Below, piece by piece: positions 26,535-36,006 of a stretch of 64,000 nucleotides of DNA. Made by a program: the position numbers and the translations under genes. Within the stretch, counting starts at the first letter, position 1. Each line of letters opens with the position of its first letter. A model generated the notes under the pieces. It was not told where the DNA came from. It worked only from the letters and a program-made list of their open reading frames with translations, and did not search any database. Source of the stretch: an uncultured bacterium (GTDB taxonomy: Bacteria > Cyanobacteriota > Vampirovibrionia > Gastranaerophilales > Gastranaerophilaceae); NCBI GenBank assembly GCA_949285255.1, contig CASDXV010000001.1, positions 30,296-94,295 of the forward strand, given 5' to 3'.

Positions 26535-27640
26535 TGAATAAATTAAGACTTACAATTTTTGATAAATACGTTTTTAAACAAGTGCTCGGCGCTACTTTTG
26601 TGTGCTTGTTTTTGTTTATCATTGTTTGGATTGCCCCCGAAACGCTTGTAAGAACTATTAAAAGGATTTTAATCGAGCATATGCCTTTTGTTCAAGGTAT
26701 GAAAATGCTTTTGTACGAGATACCAAAAGTCTTGGCTAAAGCTATTCCTGTAGGTATTTTGCTTGGTTCGCTGTTTACTTTTGATACACTTTCAAAAAAC
26801 TCCGAACTCAGTATATTTAGAGGTGTAGGCCTGTCTTTTAACAGAATTATGGCGCCTGTCATAGTTCTCGGCGTAATTTTAGCTTATTGCTGCTATGTTG
26901 TTAATGACAAATTTATCCCCTACGCATCTGCTAAAGCAGGCGAATCAGGCGGCTTTGATGTGCATTTTGTCTATATTATTAAAGACAAAAATGAAACGCC
27001 AAAACAGGCGTTAATTGTTTCAAACTTTAGTGTTAAAACCATTAAAAACCTTATACTGCTTAATTTTTCGCCTAACAGATACGCAGATGCGCAGATGTTT
27101 AACAGTATAATTTTTGCCCCGTATGCTCTTAAAAAAGACGATATGTGGCTTATGAAAGAATCTAAGGAATACAGAATAAACAGAAACGGCATATACACTG
27201 AAATAAAAGAAGTAGGAGATTATCCCATATTAAACGAAAAACTCTCCGATGAAGTATTTCAGCTGATGAAAAACGCCACAAGAAGAGACAGGTCTTATAC
27301 AAATAAGCAGCTCGGGGATTATGTAAAACTCCTTAAAAAGCAAGAATACACTGACGAGCACAACTTTATGCTTACAAAATACTATCAGAGATTTTTGCAC
27401 CCTCTAACCTGTGTAATATTTGCTGCAATAGGCTGTCTGCTCGGGTTTTCTCCTCCGCGCTCACAAAGACTTGTCGGCTTTACAATAGGCGTAGGTATGA
27501 TTTTTGCCTACTATATCACCCTGCCGTTTTTTGACCTGCTTGCGCAAAAAGGAGTTCTGCCGCCTTTTATTGCTGCGGCTTTTCCTATAATAGTCTTTAT
27601 TGCGGCGATATTTGTAATTAAAAAAGCGAGGGATTTATAA
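26534..27640 (+). CDS. LptF/LptG-family LPS export permease
   Basis: 368 residues from the ATG at 26534, overlapping the lptB stop (TGATG). One membrane helix at about 17-34 and two more early on, a periplasmic beta-jellyroll domain in the middle, and three helices at the end (CVIFAAIGCLLGFSPPRS; FTIGVGMIFAYYITL; IIVFIAAIFVIKK), as in LptF and LptG. Only one such gene is adjacent to lptB, so its partner must lie elsewhere or it forms a homodimer. Confidence 0.88.
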   Translation: MNKLRLTIFDKYVFKQVLGATFVCLFLFIIVWIAPETLVRTIKRILIEHMPFVQGMKMLLYEIPKVLAKAIPVGILLGSLFTFDTLSKNSELSIFRGVGLSFNRIMAPVIVLGVILAYCCYVVNDKFIPYASAKAGESGGFDVHFVYIIKDKNETPKQALIVSNFSVKTIKNLILLNFSPNRYADAQMFNSIIFAPYALKKDDMWLMKESKEYRINRNGIYTEIKEVGDYPILNEKLSDEVFQLMKNATRRDRSYTNKQLGDYVKLLKKQEYTDEHNFMLTKYYQRFLHPLTCVIFAAIGCLLGFSPPRSQRLVGFTIGVGMIFAYYITLPFFDLLAQKGVLPPFIAAAFPIIVFIAAIFVIKKARDL

Positions 27641-28449
27641 TGTTTAAAAAAATAATTCTTTTACTTTTGATTTTTTTAATAAGCGCTCCCGTGTTTGCAA
27701 AAGAGGCAATTGAGGCTGATTACAATAAAAAAGAAAAATTTTATATTTATAAAATTGACCTTGAATCTGTTGGAGAAAGAATTAGACCCTATGTTGTTAA
27801 AGACGGTTTAAAAACCGCAAGAGAAGTCTTTAAGGAAAATGATTTTGATTTTGTTATAAACGGCGGATTTTTTGACCCCAACAGTGCAAAGTCGGTTTCT
27901 TATGTAGTAATAGATTCAAAAGTTGTCGGCTCTCCTTTTGAGGGCATGGAGATGATAGAAAATCTCTATAAAGAAGATAGGATTGATAATGTTCTAAACA
28001 GGAGCGAACTTAGAGTTTATAAACATCATCTAACAGGTGCTCTAAAATTTGACATTGCTAGGCATTTTGACCCCGTGCCAAAGTATTATGATATTTTGCA
28101 CTCTTTAGGCGGCGGGCCGATGATTTATCCTGATTTTAACCTTGAGCAGGAGGGTTTTGTAAAATATGACGAAACTCAGACCCCTGTTATCCAAAGTGCT
28201 CATGTTTTGAAAAAAAGAGCTCGTACACTTGTGGCTCTTAAAGATGAAAATCTTTATGTCATAATATTTTCAAACTTTGCTCCTGTTACTTTAAGTGAAG
28301 CAAGTCAAAAGCTTAAAAGGTATCGTTTTGAAAAAATAATGGCATTTGACGGCGGCCCATCAACATCTCTAAACTACGGGGATAATGAAATTTCAAGTGC
28401 AAGCAACGGGCAAAGAGAAGTAAAATCGTTTTTAATTATTCAAAAATAG
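27640..28449 (+). CDS. Secreted phosphodiester glycosidase-domain protein (NAGPA/DUF2233-like)
   Basis: 269 residues with a signal peptide ending SAPVFA. The family core is visible: FVINGGFFDPNS near residue 72, SLGGGPMIYPD near 158, ALKDENLYVIIFSNF, and FDGGPSTSL near 243. Members of this family remove N-acetylglucosamine from phosphodiesters or act on cell-wall polymers; the substrate here is unknown. It starts at the last base of the permease stop, so it belongs to the LPS-transport operon. Confidence 0.8.
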   Translation: MFKKIILLLLIFLISAPVFAKEAIEADYNKKEKFYIYKIDLESVGERIRPYVVKDGLKTAREVFKENDFDFVINGGFFDPNSAKSVSYVVIDSKVVGSPFEGMEMIENLYKEDRIDNVLNRSELRVYKHHLTGALKFDIARHFDPVPKYYDILHSLGGGPMIYPDFNLEQEGFVKYDETQTPVIQSAHVLKKRARTLVALKDENLYVIIFSNFAPVTLSEASQKLKRYRFEKIMAFDGGPSTSLNYGDNEISSASNGQREVKSFLIIQK

Positions 28450-28457
28450 AGGTATAA

Positions 28458-28883
28458 ATGAACAGAATTGCAAAACTTGAAATAGCGGTTGTGATAATTT
28501 TAGTCCTTTGTATAGGGCTTTATATGTCGCCTTTTTTCACAAAAAAAGTTGATGAAAGAAGAATGGCAAAAATTAACGCTAACGCCGCCGTTTTTACATC
28601 AAAAGCGCTTAGTGTTTTTTCTGCCGATAAAGATGCAAAAGCTTCAGATGTTGCAAGAAAAACCATGGACGAACTGAACACTTTAAGTAAAAACCCCTAT
28701 GATAAAAAGCTCCCCGCCTATGTAAGCGGAAATGTTTTTTGCGGTTCTATTTCAATAGATTCTGATGATAAATTGCAAACAATAACCATAACAGGATACG
28801 GTAAAGACAATGTAGTTCTCGTAAGAACGGTAATAAAACCCCCGTCATTTGTTACTTATAAAAAATATGAGGACAAAAAATAA
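28458..28883 (+). CDS. Membrane-anchored hypothetical protein (141 aa), pilin-like N-terminus
   Basis: Not recognised. A single N-terminal membrane helix (LEIAVVIILVLCIGLYM) followed by a helix and a small extracytoplasmic beta-rich domain. The N-terminus resembles a pseudopilin (hydrophobic helix with an early Glu), but there is no prepilin peptidase cleavage site such as G/A-FT. It may be a signal-anchored periplasmic protein. GAGGT about 5 nt upstream supports the start, and it sits between the glycosidase and thioesterase genes in the same operon. Confidence 0.75.
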   Translation: MNRIAKLEIAVVIILVLCIGLYMSPFFTKKVDERRMAKINANAAVFTSKALSVFSADKDAKASDVARKTMDELNTLSKNPYDKKLPAYVSGNVFCGSISIDSDDKLQTITITGYGKDNVVLVRTVIKPPSFVTYKKYEDKK

Positions 28884-29276
28884 ATGGAAAATGTTTTAAA
28901 TTTTAAAGTCCAATACGCCGACACTGACGCCTATGGCGTTGTTTGGCACGGTTCTTATTTAAGGTGGATGGAAGAGGGCAGAGTTGAACTTTTAGAGGAC
29001 TATGGACTCAAAATTGATAAACTGCAAAAAGAGCAAGATGTCATTATGCCTGTAATAGAGCTTGATATCAAATACAAATACAGCGCAAAACTTATGGATG
29101 AGATAGTTTTAAAAACAAAAATTATCGAACTTACAAAAACAACAGTGACATTTTTGCAAGAAATTTTTATAAAAGAAACAAATAAACTCTCTGTTAGTGC
29201 TATAGTAAAGGCAACGGCGCTTAAGGGCGGCAGAGTTATGCGAAGTGTGGATGAATTTTTTAAAGAGAAGGTATAG
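28884..29276 (+). CDS. Acyl-CoA thioesterase, YbgC/4-hydroxybenzoyl-CoA type
   Basis: 130 residues with a hotdog fold. The catalytic segment VQYADTDAYGVVWHGSYLRWMEEGRVELL (given here in parts: YADTDAYGVVWHGSY, residues 11-25) has the Asp used by the YbgC/4HBT class. It hydrolyses an acyl- or aryl-CoA; short-chain acyl-CoA is the usual YbgC substrate. It follows the previous stop directly. Confidence 0.88.
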   Translation: MENVLNFKVQYADTDAYGVVWHGSYLRWMEEGRVELLEDYGLKIDKLQKEQDVIMPVIELDIKYKYSAKLMDEIVLKTKIIELTKTTVTFLQEIFIKETNKLSVSAIVKATALKGGRVMRSVDEFFKEKV

Positions 29277-29279
29277 AAT

Positions 29280-29900
29280 ATGCAAATATTTGGAGCGATG
29301 AACGAGTATTTTTCAAGCTTAGGGACAATAGGTCTTGCCCTAAACTCTTTTATAGAAAGCTTTTTTCTTGTTCCGCCTCCTGATTTTTTGCTTATAGCAA
29401 TGGATTTGGCTAACCCGCAAAAAGCTCTTTATTATGCGTTTATTTGCACTATAGCCTCTGCTTTTGGCGGGGTTGTAGGGTATTTAATAGGAAAATTCGG
29501 CGGCAGGCCTGTTTTTATATGGATTTTAACTTCTTTATCAAAAAAAGAGGGTGTACAAAAAAGAAAACAACTAAAAGATGCTCTGCAAAAGTTTAATGAA
29601 GTTGAGGCTCTGTATAACAAGTGGGGTGTGCATGCGGTGTTTTTTGCAGCTTTTACGCCCATACCTTATAAGGTTTTTACTATTGCAAGCGGTATTTTAA
29701 ATATGAACCCTTATTCTTTTACTCTGGCGTCAGTTGTTGGGCGCGGAATGAGGTTTTTTATCGTAAGTATAGTTCTTATGCTCTTTGGAGAGAGCATTAA
29801 AGACCACTTGGAACTTATTATTTTAGGTGCAACGCTAATAATAGTGGCGTTCTTTGTTATTTTGTACAAAAAACGCCACAGTATATCTCTTAAAAAATAA
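29280..29900 (+). CDS. DedA/VTT-family membrane protein
   Basis: 206 residues with the DedA layout: SFIESFFLVPPPDFLLIAMD near residue 22, GGVVGYLIGKFGG near 60, then a long amphipathic segment, FAAFTPIPYKVFTIASG near 122, and a final helix pair. DedA proteins take part in lipid (undecaprenyl-phosphate or phospholipid) flipping across the inner membrane, which suits its place after LPS-export genes. It ends 2 nt before the convergent ilvD stop. Confidence 0.87.
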   Translation: MQIFGAMNEYFSSLGTIGLALNSFIESFFLVPPPDFLLIAMDLANPQKALYYAFICTIASAFGGVVGYLIGKFGGRPVFIWILTSLSKKEGVQKRKQLKDALQKFNEVEALYNKWGVHAVFFAAFTPIPYKVFTIASGILNMNPYSFTLASVVGRGMRFFIVSIVLMLFGESIKDHLELIILGATLIIVAFFVILYKKRHSISLKK

Positions 29901-29902
29901 TT

Positions 29903-31561
29903 TTAGCCTGTTATAGCACCTACATTTGCGCCTTGAACGGTTTTTGCGTATTTTGTCAAAAATCCTGCGGGCACATCTTTTTTAACGGGCACAAAAGATT
30001 TTCTTCTTTCTTCAAGTTCTTTTTCATCTACAAGAAGGTCGATAGTTCTTTTGTTGATGTCTATTTTAATTTTATCGCCGTTTTTAATAAGCCCTATAAT
30101 ACCGCCCTCAGGAGCTTCAGGGCAAATGTGACCAATGCATAGGCCTCTTGTACCGCCCGAAAATCTGCCATCTGTAATAAGCGCACAGGATTTGCCAAGC
30201 CCTTTACCTACAAGCAATGATGTAGGGGCAAGCATTTCTCTCATGCCGGGGCCGCCTTTTGGGCCCTCATTTCTTATAACTACAACATCTCCCGCTACTA
30301 CTTCATCTGTTTCAATGCCTCGCATAGCGTCTTCTTCGCGCTCATAAACTCTTGCGGTTCCTTCAAATTCAAACACGCTTTCATCAACGCCCGAGATTTT
30401 AACAACCGCACCTAACGGCGCTAAGTTGCCGTGAAGTATTGCAAGACCGGGGTTTGAGGTAATAGGATTGTTAAAGGGTTTAATTACTTCACTGTTTACC
30501 CAGGCACCTTTTGCACGCCCTTCAACCGTTTGACCAACCAAATTAACGGTATTTTTAAGTTCATCTGTGTGACCCCAGATAGTTTTTAGCGCCCCTGAAA
30601 TACCGCCTGCGTTATCTAAATCGGTCATTGTAAGAGTTGATGAGGGGTCAAGTTTTATTATTTGAGGAATTTTAAAACTTAACTCTTCAAAATCATCTAA
30701 GCTAAGGTCAATACCTGCGCTGTTAGCTATTGCAAGCAGGTGCAAAATAGAGTTTGTCGAACCGCCAAGCGCCAAGTCGACAATTATAGCGTTTCTTAGT
30801 GACTCTCTTGTTATTATGTCTTTAGGTTTAATGTTTTCTCTTACAAGGTCTACAACCGTATAGCCCGAATCAAAAGCTATACGTCTTTTTTTAGAACTTA
30901 CCGCAGAAGCTGTTGCGCAACCTTCTAAGCTCATACCCATAACTTCAGTTAAGCAGGCAAGGGTGTTTGCGGTGTATAACCCTTGGCATGCGCCTATTGT
31001 AGGGCAAGCGAAGTGTTCCATTTCGCATAGTTTTTCAGCGCTTATTTCTCCTGCTCTATAGCGCCCTACCGCTTCAGATGAGCCTCTTATAAATGTTAAA
31101 GTTTCACCCTTGCACTGTCCCTCAAGGGATGGGCCTGCGGTTACTATAATAGCGGGTATATTCAAGCGAAGTGCGGCAATTAGCATCCCCGGAGTGATTT
31201 TATCGCAGTTTGTCAAAAGTACAAGTCCGTCTAACTGGTGCGCTGCAGCAACCGCCTCAACGCAGTCCGCGATTAAATCACGGCTGGGTAGAGAATATCT
31301 CATACCCGAGTGCCCCATTGCTATACCGTCACATATTGCAGGTGTACCAAAAATATACGCCTGACCGCCGTTAGAGTGTATACCTTTTTCTATCTGGCGC
31401 TCTAAATCTCTCATGCCGGCATGTCCGGGTACTAAGTCAGAAAAAGAACTTGCAATACCTATAAAAGGCTTTTTAATGTTCTTGTCGCTCAAGCCTCCTG
31501 CATATAATAACGCTCTGTGCGGCGCGTGAGCTGTTCCTTCTTTAATAGCGTCAGATTTCAT
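29903..31561 (-). CDS. ilvD: Dihydroxy-acid dehydratase
   Basis: 552 residues, the usual length. IlvD is an Fe-S enzyme that dehydrates 2,3-dihydroxy acids in valine, leucine and isoleucine synthesis. The Fe-S cysteines appear in [11 protein letters not shown] and [15 protein letters not shown]; other segments are GSTNSILHL, and [14 protein letters not shown] near the C-terminus with its catalytic serine. AAGGAG precedes the ATG. It is a single gene here with no ilvBC next to it. Confidence 0.96.
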   Translation of the reverse strand: MKSDAIKEGTAHAPHRALLYAGGLSDKNIKKPFIGIASSFSDLVPGHAGMRDLERQIEKGIHSNGGQAYIFGTPAICDGIAMGHSGMRYSLPSRDLIADCVEAVAAAHQLDGLVLLTNCDKITPGMLIAALRLNIPAIIVTAGPSLEGQCKGETLTFIRGSSEAVGRYRAGEISAEKLCEMEHFACPTIGACQGLYTANTLACLTEVMGMSLEGCATASAVSSKKRRIAFDSGYTVVDLVRENIKPKDIITRESLRNAIIVDLALGGSTNSILHLLAIANSAGIDLSLDDFEELSFKIPQIIKLDPSSTLTMTDLDNAGGISGALKTIWGHTDELKNTVNLVGQTVEGRAKGAWVNSEVIKPFNNPITSNPGLAILHGNLAPLGAVVKISGVDESVFEFEGTARVYEREEDAMRGIETDEVVAGDVVVIRNEGPKGGPGMREMLAPTSLLVGKGLGKSCALITDGRFSGGTRGLCIGHICPEAPEGGIIGLIKNGDKIKIDINKRTIDLLVDEKELEERRKSFVPVKKDVPAGFLTKYAKTVQGANVGAITG

Positions 31562-31708
31562 ATAATTTTCTCCTTATTTTTTAAATATTATACAATTAAA
31601 TATCCTTTTGTAAAAAAATGTTCATAAACTTAATTTTAAATCTTTAAATTTACATAACTTCATGAGAAAATTCACGGTAAGGAAAGTATGAAATTATAAG
31701 GCGCCCCA

Positions 31709-33037
31709 ATGAGCTTTGATAGCAAAACCGAATTAAGTGCAATTATCCTCGCTGCAGGTAAAGGCACGAGAATGAAGTCTAAAAAACCAAAGGTTTTGCA
31801 TGAGATTTTTTCAAAGCCCCTTGTAGGAAGAGTTGTAGAGGCAATTGATAATATTTGCCCCGACAAAAATATAAAAAGCGTTGTTGTAGTAGGCCATGGC
31901 GCGCAGGAGGTTGAAAAATACCTTACAAAATACAAAAACGTTACCTGTGTGTTGCAAAAGGAACAATTGGGCACGGGCCATGCGGTTTCTATGGCTCTTA
32001 ATGAGCTTAAAGACTTTAAAGGTACGGTGATTATCGCTTGTGGTGATACTCCGCTTTTAAAATCGTCTACTTTAAGAAAAATGTGCGAGTATCACATTGA
32101 ACACTCATCAGATGTTACTGTTATGAGTGCGATTTTTGAAAACCCCTTTGGCTATGGCAGAATTGTTCGTGCTCAAGACGGCTCGGTAGAAAAAATCGTC
32201 GAGCAAAAAGACGCTGATGAAGAACAAAAAGCAATAAAAGAAGTTAACACAGGTGTGTACTGCCTCAAGTGGGAATCTGTTAAGGACTGCTTTAGAGAGC
32301 TTAAAAACAATAACTCGCAAAGCGAGTATTACCTGACGGATATCATTGACTGGGCTCGTCAGAAAAAGAAAAAAGCTTTGTCTTTTGTGATTGATAATCC
32401 TGATGAGACTCTTGGAATAAATTCAAGAAAACAACTTGCACAAGCTACACAAATAATGAAAATGCAAAAGCTCGACGAGCTTATGGATGAAGGGGTGACA
32501 ATTGTCGACCCTTTAACTGTATCAATTTCCCCTGAAACAAAAATAGGCGCTGATACTGTTATTTACCCTAATACTTTTATAAACGGCGAAAATACAATAG
32601 GCGAAAATTGTAAAATCGGGCCTTTTACTCACTTTAGAGGCAATGTCAGTGTCGGTGATTACTCTAAAATCGGCAATTTTGTAGAGTTGAAAAACGCCTC
32701 AATCGGTTCTCATACAAATGTTTCACATCTGAGCTACGTCGGCGACGCTACTCTTGGCTCAAATGTAAACATAGGCGCAGGTACGATTTTTGCAAATTAT
32801 AACTCTATAACAAAAGAAAAGAAAAAATCACACCTGAAAGACGGTGTATCAATAGGCTCAAACGCCGTTATAGTAGCACCTGTAGAGCTTGGAGAAAATG
32901 TTTTTGTAGGCGCAGGAAGTGTTATTACAAAAAATGTAGAAAAAAATTCCCTTGCGCTCTCAAGGTCAGCGCAAAAAGAGTACCCTAACTGGGTTGAAAA
33001 ACAGAAAAATTTACTTAACAAAAAAGGAGAAGAATAA
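31709..33037 (+). CDS. glmU: Bifunctional UDP-GlcNAc pyrophosphorylase / GlcN-1-P acetyltransferase GlmU
   Basis: 442 residues. The N-terminal uridylyltransferase has LAAGKGTRMKSKKPKVLHE near residue 14 and CGDTPLL; the C-terminal half is a left-handed beta-helix (IGENCKIGPFTHFRGN, VGDYSKIGNFVELKNASIG, NVNIGAGTIFANY). It supplies UDP-GlcNAc for peptidoglycan and LPS. Just upstream a three-codon ORF (31688-31699) with AAGGA before it ends 9 nt before this ATG; whether it matters is unknown. First gene of glmU-prs-udg. Confidence 0.95.
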   Translation: MSFDSKTELSAIILAAGKGTRMKSKKPKVLHEIFSKPLVGRVVEAIDNICPDKNIKSVVVVGHGAQEVEKYLTKYKNVTCVLQKEQLGTGHAVSMALNELKDFKGTVIIACGDTPLLKSSTLRKMCEYHIEHSSDVTVMSAIFENPFGYGRIVRAQDGSVEKIVEQKDADEEQKAIKEVNTGVYCLKWESVKDCFRELKNNNSQSEYYLTDIIDWARQKKKKALSFVIDNPDETLGINSRKQLAQATQIMKMQKLDELMDEGVTIVDPLTVSISPETKIGADTVIYPNTFINGENTIGENCKIGPFTHFRGNVSVGDYSKIGNFVELKNASIGSHTNVSHLSYVGDATLGSNVNIGAGTIFANYNSITKEKKKSHLKDGVSIGSNAVIVAPVELGENVFVGAGSVITKNVEKNSLALSRSAQKEYPNWVEKQKNLLNKKGEE

Positions 33038-33038
33038 A

Positions 33039-34052
33039 ATGAAACTAGGGCTTGAAGTAATGGAACAACCGCAAACCACGGTTTTGCCCACGCATGATAT
33101 TAAACTTTTTTCAGGTCGTTCAAATCCCGTTTTGGCTCAAGAAATAGCACAATACCTTGGCACAACGGTAGAGCCTATGATTATAAAAAACTTTTCCGAC
33201 GGTGAAATTTATGTACAAATTCAAGACTCTATAAGGGGCGATGACGTTTTTGTGGTGCAGCCGGTGTGCAATCCCGTAAATGAAAGCCTTATGGAGCTTT
33301 TGATAATAATTGACGCATTTAAACGTGCAAGTGCAAAAACAATTACTGCGGTTATTCCATACTACGGATACGCTCGTCAGGACAGAAAAACATCAGGCAG
33401 AGAGGCAATTACCGCTAAGCTCGTTGCCGATTTGTTAACAACTGCAGGTGCAAACAGAGTTCTTGCAATGGACTTACACACAGGTCAAATTCAAGGTTTC
33501 TTTAATATCCTTGTTGACCATATTTACTCTACCCCTGTTCTTGTTGATTATATTAAAAATCTAAATATCCCCTCAGATGTTCTTATGGCGGTATCTCCTG
33601 ATACAGGCGGTGTACAAAGAACTCGTTCTTTTGCAAAAGCGCTTAACTGTCCTCTATCTATTATCGATAAACGCCGTGACAAGCACAATGTCGCTATAGC
33701 AGACCATGTTATAGGCGATGTCAGAGGCAAAGTCTGCGTTATGTTTGACGATATGATAGATACCGCAGGAACGATTTGCGAGGCTGCAAAATTACTTATT
33801 AGAGAAGGTGCAAAAGAAGTCTATGTCTGCGCTTGCCACCCTGTATTCTCAGGCCCTGCACTTCAAAGACTTGATGAAGCACCAATTAAAGAAGTTGTAG
33901 TTACAAATACAATTCCTTTGAAAAACGAATTTATTCCTACAAAAATTACTCAATTGAGCATTGCTCCGCTTTTGGGCGAGGCAATTTCAAGAATTCACGA
34001 TGACCAGAGCGTTTCATCTCTGTTCGGTTTTGAAAAGGAATATAAAAATTAA
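33039..34052 (+). CDS. prs: Ribose-phosphate pyrophosphokinase
   Basis: 337 residues from the ATG at 33039, which has AAGGAG 8 nt upstream; the frame extends back into glmU but that part is not coding. It makes PRPP for nucleotide, histidine and tryptophan synthesis. Matches: IKLFSGRSNPVLAQEIA, IPYYGYARQDRKTSGREAIT, MDLHTGQIQGFFN, SPDTGGVQRTRSFA, and the PRPP loop VMFDDMIDTAGTI. It lies 1 nt after glmU. Its product feeds the pyrE step of the pyr operon. Confidence 0.96.
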   Translation: MKLGLEVMEQPQTTVLPTHDIKLFSGRSNPVLAQEIAQYLGTTVEPMIIKNFSDGEIYVQIQDSIRGDDVFVVQPVCNPVNESLMELLIIIDAFKRASAKTITAVIPYYGYARQDRKTSGREAITAKLVADLLTTAGANRVLAMDLHTGQIQGFFNILVDHIYSTPVLVDYIKNLNIPSDVLMAVSPDTGGVQRTRSFAKALNCPLSIIDKRRDKHNVAIADHVIGDVRGKVCVMFDDMIDTAGTICEAAKLLIREGAKEVYVCACHPVFSGPALQRLDEAPIKEVVVTNTIPLKNEFIPTKITQLSIAPLLGEAISRIHDDQSVSSLFGFEKEYKN

Positions 34053-34624
34053 TGCTTGAAAAACTTGAAAAACAAGCACAAAGCTGTTTAAAGTGTCCGC
34101 TTTGTGCTACAAGGACAAATACTGTCTTTTTTGACGGTTCAAATAATGCAAAAATTATGCTAATAGGAGAAGCCCCCGGCGCTGATGAGGACGCTTTGGG
34201 CAAGCCTTTTGTCGGACGTGCGGGAAAACTTTTAAATGAGTTTTTAAAAATGGCGGATATAGACAGGCAAAAAGACCTCTACATCACAAATACGATTAAA
34301 TGCCGTCCGCCAAAAAACAGAAAGCCCGAACCTGCTGAAAAAGCAGCCTGCGAGCATTTTTTAAAGGAGCAGATAAAAGCAATTAATCCAAAAGTAATTA
34401 TCTTATGCGGTGCAACTGCAGCTGAGAGCTTTTTTGATAAAAAATTTCAAATAACAAAAATCAGAGGTGAGATTTTTGACAATGTTAAAGGCTATGAGGG
34501 TATAAAATTTGTTCCCATTTTGCACCCGTCATATCTTCTTCGCAAGCACTCGCAAGATGAGGGTTCGCCGAGAGATTTAACCCTGAAAGATTTAAAAATG
34601 ATTAAAAAAACGGCTCTTTTGTAA
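34052..34624 (+). CDS. Family 4 uracil-DNA glycosylase (Fe-S)
   Basis: 190 residues. Removes uracil from DNA at deaminated cytosines. The four cluster cysteines are seen as C12/C15 (SCLKCPLC, with a further C18), IKC in TNTIKCRPP, and AAC in EPAEKAACEHF. Catalytic motifs: GEAPGADEDALGKPFVGRAG and the HPSYLLR loop. It overlaps the prs stop by one base. Its stop codon is inside the terminator at 34608-34638. Confidence 0.9.
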   Translation: MLEKLEKQAQSCLKCPLCATRTNTVFFDGSNNAKIMLIGEAPGADEDALGKPFVGRAGKLLNEFLKMADIDRQKDLYITNTIKCRPPKNRKPEPAEKAACEHFLKEQIKAINPKVIILCGATAAESFFDKKFQITKIRGEIFDNVKGYEGIKFVPILHPSYLLRKHSQDEGSPRDLTLKDLKMIKKTALL

Positions 34625-34638
34625 GAGCCGTTTAATTT
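34608..34638. terminator. Bidirectional terminator between udg and the SLH gene
   Basis: An 11-bp AAACGGCTCTT/AAGAGCCGTTT stem with a 4-nt loop. The minus strand continues into seven T residues (strong, for the SLH gene); the plus strand continues TTTAATTTATT (weaker, for udg). Confidence 0.85.
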
Positions 34639-34649
34639 ATTTTGTATTC

Positions 34650-35939
34650 CTACATATCTTCATGTGTGGGGATTGAGTCGTCACCGGTGCTTTCATCTTC
34701 AACTTCAAATTCCCAATAATTTTCGTTAGGAATAACCATATCACCCGTTAAAAGAGCATAGATAATTTCATCACCCTTTAGGTCGTATTTGATAACGGGA
34801 GATAATTTATCGGTGTATTTAATTCTGAATTCTGCTTTTGTGATAGTTTTAGCTCCTTCAAAATAATCTTCTTTAACAGGGTCTTTTTTATCTGCCGTTT
34901 TTGTCGTAACGATTTTACCCTTGTCTGTAGTGTAAGTTACAGCTGCCATTTGGTGGCTTATGCCGTTTGGCATGTAGAATTTTCTGATAACTATAAGATT
35001 TTTTTGTTTTTTGTGTCTGAAAGGAGTGTATTTAATTTTTTGTACATCAGCAACAAATTTTGTTCCTGCAGGGTAGAGGAATGTTCCCTCTTGAGTGTAA
35101 ACATCATTTATTGCGCTAAATACTACCTGATCGCCCACTTCAAGTTTTTTGCTTTGAATAGGCTGGTCAGGCTTAACAAGGATTATATTACCTGCTTCAA
35201 TCACGTTTTTGGTGTTATAAAGACTTACGGTATTTCTCGGTGCGCCTTCAACTAGTTTAAGTGTGTTTGTTCCAAGAAACTCGGTAGGGATTTTATTTGC
35301 AGTTCTTTTAAATTTATCTTCAACAAGGTTTAACTGTTTTTCAACAGAAGTAAATAAAACCGCTGCCTCAGCACGTGTTAAATAGTCATTTGGTCTGAAT
35401 TTGTTTGGGTCGGGGTAGTTAATGTAGAGTTTGTTAACTACGTTTTTAATGTATGAATAAATCGCCCAGTTAGGGATTTGGTTTTTATCTGTGAAAGAAT
35501 CAAGCACGTTAATATCACCGTAGAAGCCTTTTGTAACATTGGCAATCACCGAGTTAGCCTCAGAGCGCAAGATTGGCTGCTCGGGTTTAAAAGTGTAATC
35601 GGGATAGCCAAAGATAAGCCTTAACTGCTCTGATGTTAAAATGCTCTCATCATAAGGAGTTTGAGAGTCTACGTCTTTAAACTTTGTTTGAGCGCCTGTT
35701 AGGATGTCCTCACTTCTTATAACTTTAAGGAGAGAGTGAACGAACTCTGCTCTTGTAAGTTTTTCATCAGGTGCAAAACTGTATCCGCTTTTAAAGCCCA
35801 TATAGCCTTTATTTAGGGCATTTGCAATTTGAGCTGCCGCCCAGTGGTCGTTTTGTACATCCGTTACTTCAAGAGCTTTAGCGCTTGAAGAGAAGAACAT
35901 CAACAAACCTAAAACCAACAAACAAAATATCTTTTTCAT
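34650..35939 (-). CDS. Secreted SLH-domain protein
   Basis: 429 residues: signal peptide (MKKIFCLLVLGLLMFFSSSA), then three S-layer-homology repeats at about 25-90, 95-150 and 155-205, marked by NDHWAAAQIANAL, TRAEFVHSL and LTRAEAAVLFTS. The C-terminal ~220 residues are beta-rich and not recognised; they are too short for an OprB-type 16-strand barrel. In cyanobacteria and relatives, SLH domains bind peptidoglycan-linked pyruvylated polymer and tether the outer membrane. GAGG about 10 nt upstream gives the start. Confidence 0.88.
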   Translation of the reverse strand: MKKIFCLLVLGLLMFFSSSAKALEVTDVQNDHWAAAQIANALNKGYMGFKSGYSFAPDEKLTRAEFVHSLLKVIRSEDILTGAQTKFKDVDSQTPYDESILTSEQLRLIFGYPDYTFKPEQPILRSEANSVIANVTKGFYGDINVLDSFTDKNQIPNWAIYSYIKNVVNKLYINYPDPNKFRPNDYLTRAEAAVLFTSVEKQLNLVEDKFKRTANKIPTEFLGTNTLKLVEGAPRNTVSLYNTKNVIEAGNIILVKPDQPIQSKKLEVGDQVVFSAINDVYTQEGTFLYPAGTKFVADVQKIKYTPFRHKKQKNLIVIRKFYMPNGISHQMAAVTYTTDKGKIVTTKTADKKDPVKEDYFEGAKTITKAEFRIKYTDKLSPVIKYDLKGDEIIYALLTGDMVIPNENYWEFEVEDESTGDDSIPTHEDM

Positions 35940-36006
35940 ATATTTTAAGCCTCATATTACTCAAAACCTATGAAAATATTACACTAAAAATACTTCTTTA
36001 GGCAAA

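Noticed and set aside
31688..31699. Three-codon uORF before glmU
   Set aside because: It has a good AAGGA but such short frames occur by chance; kept only as a remark in the glmU entry.
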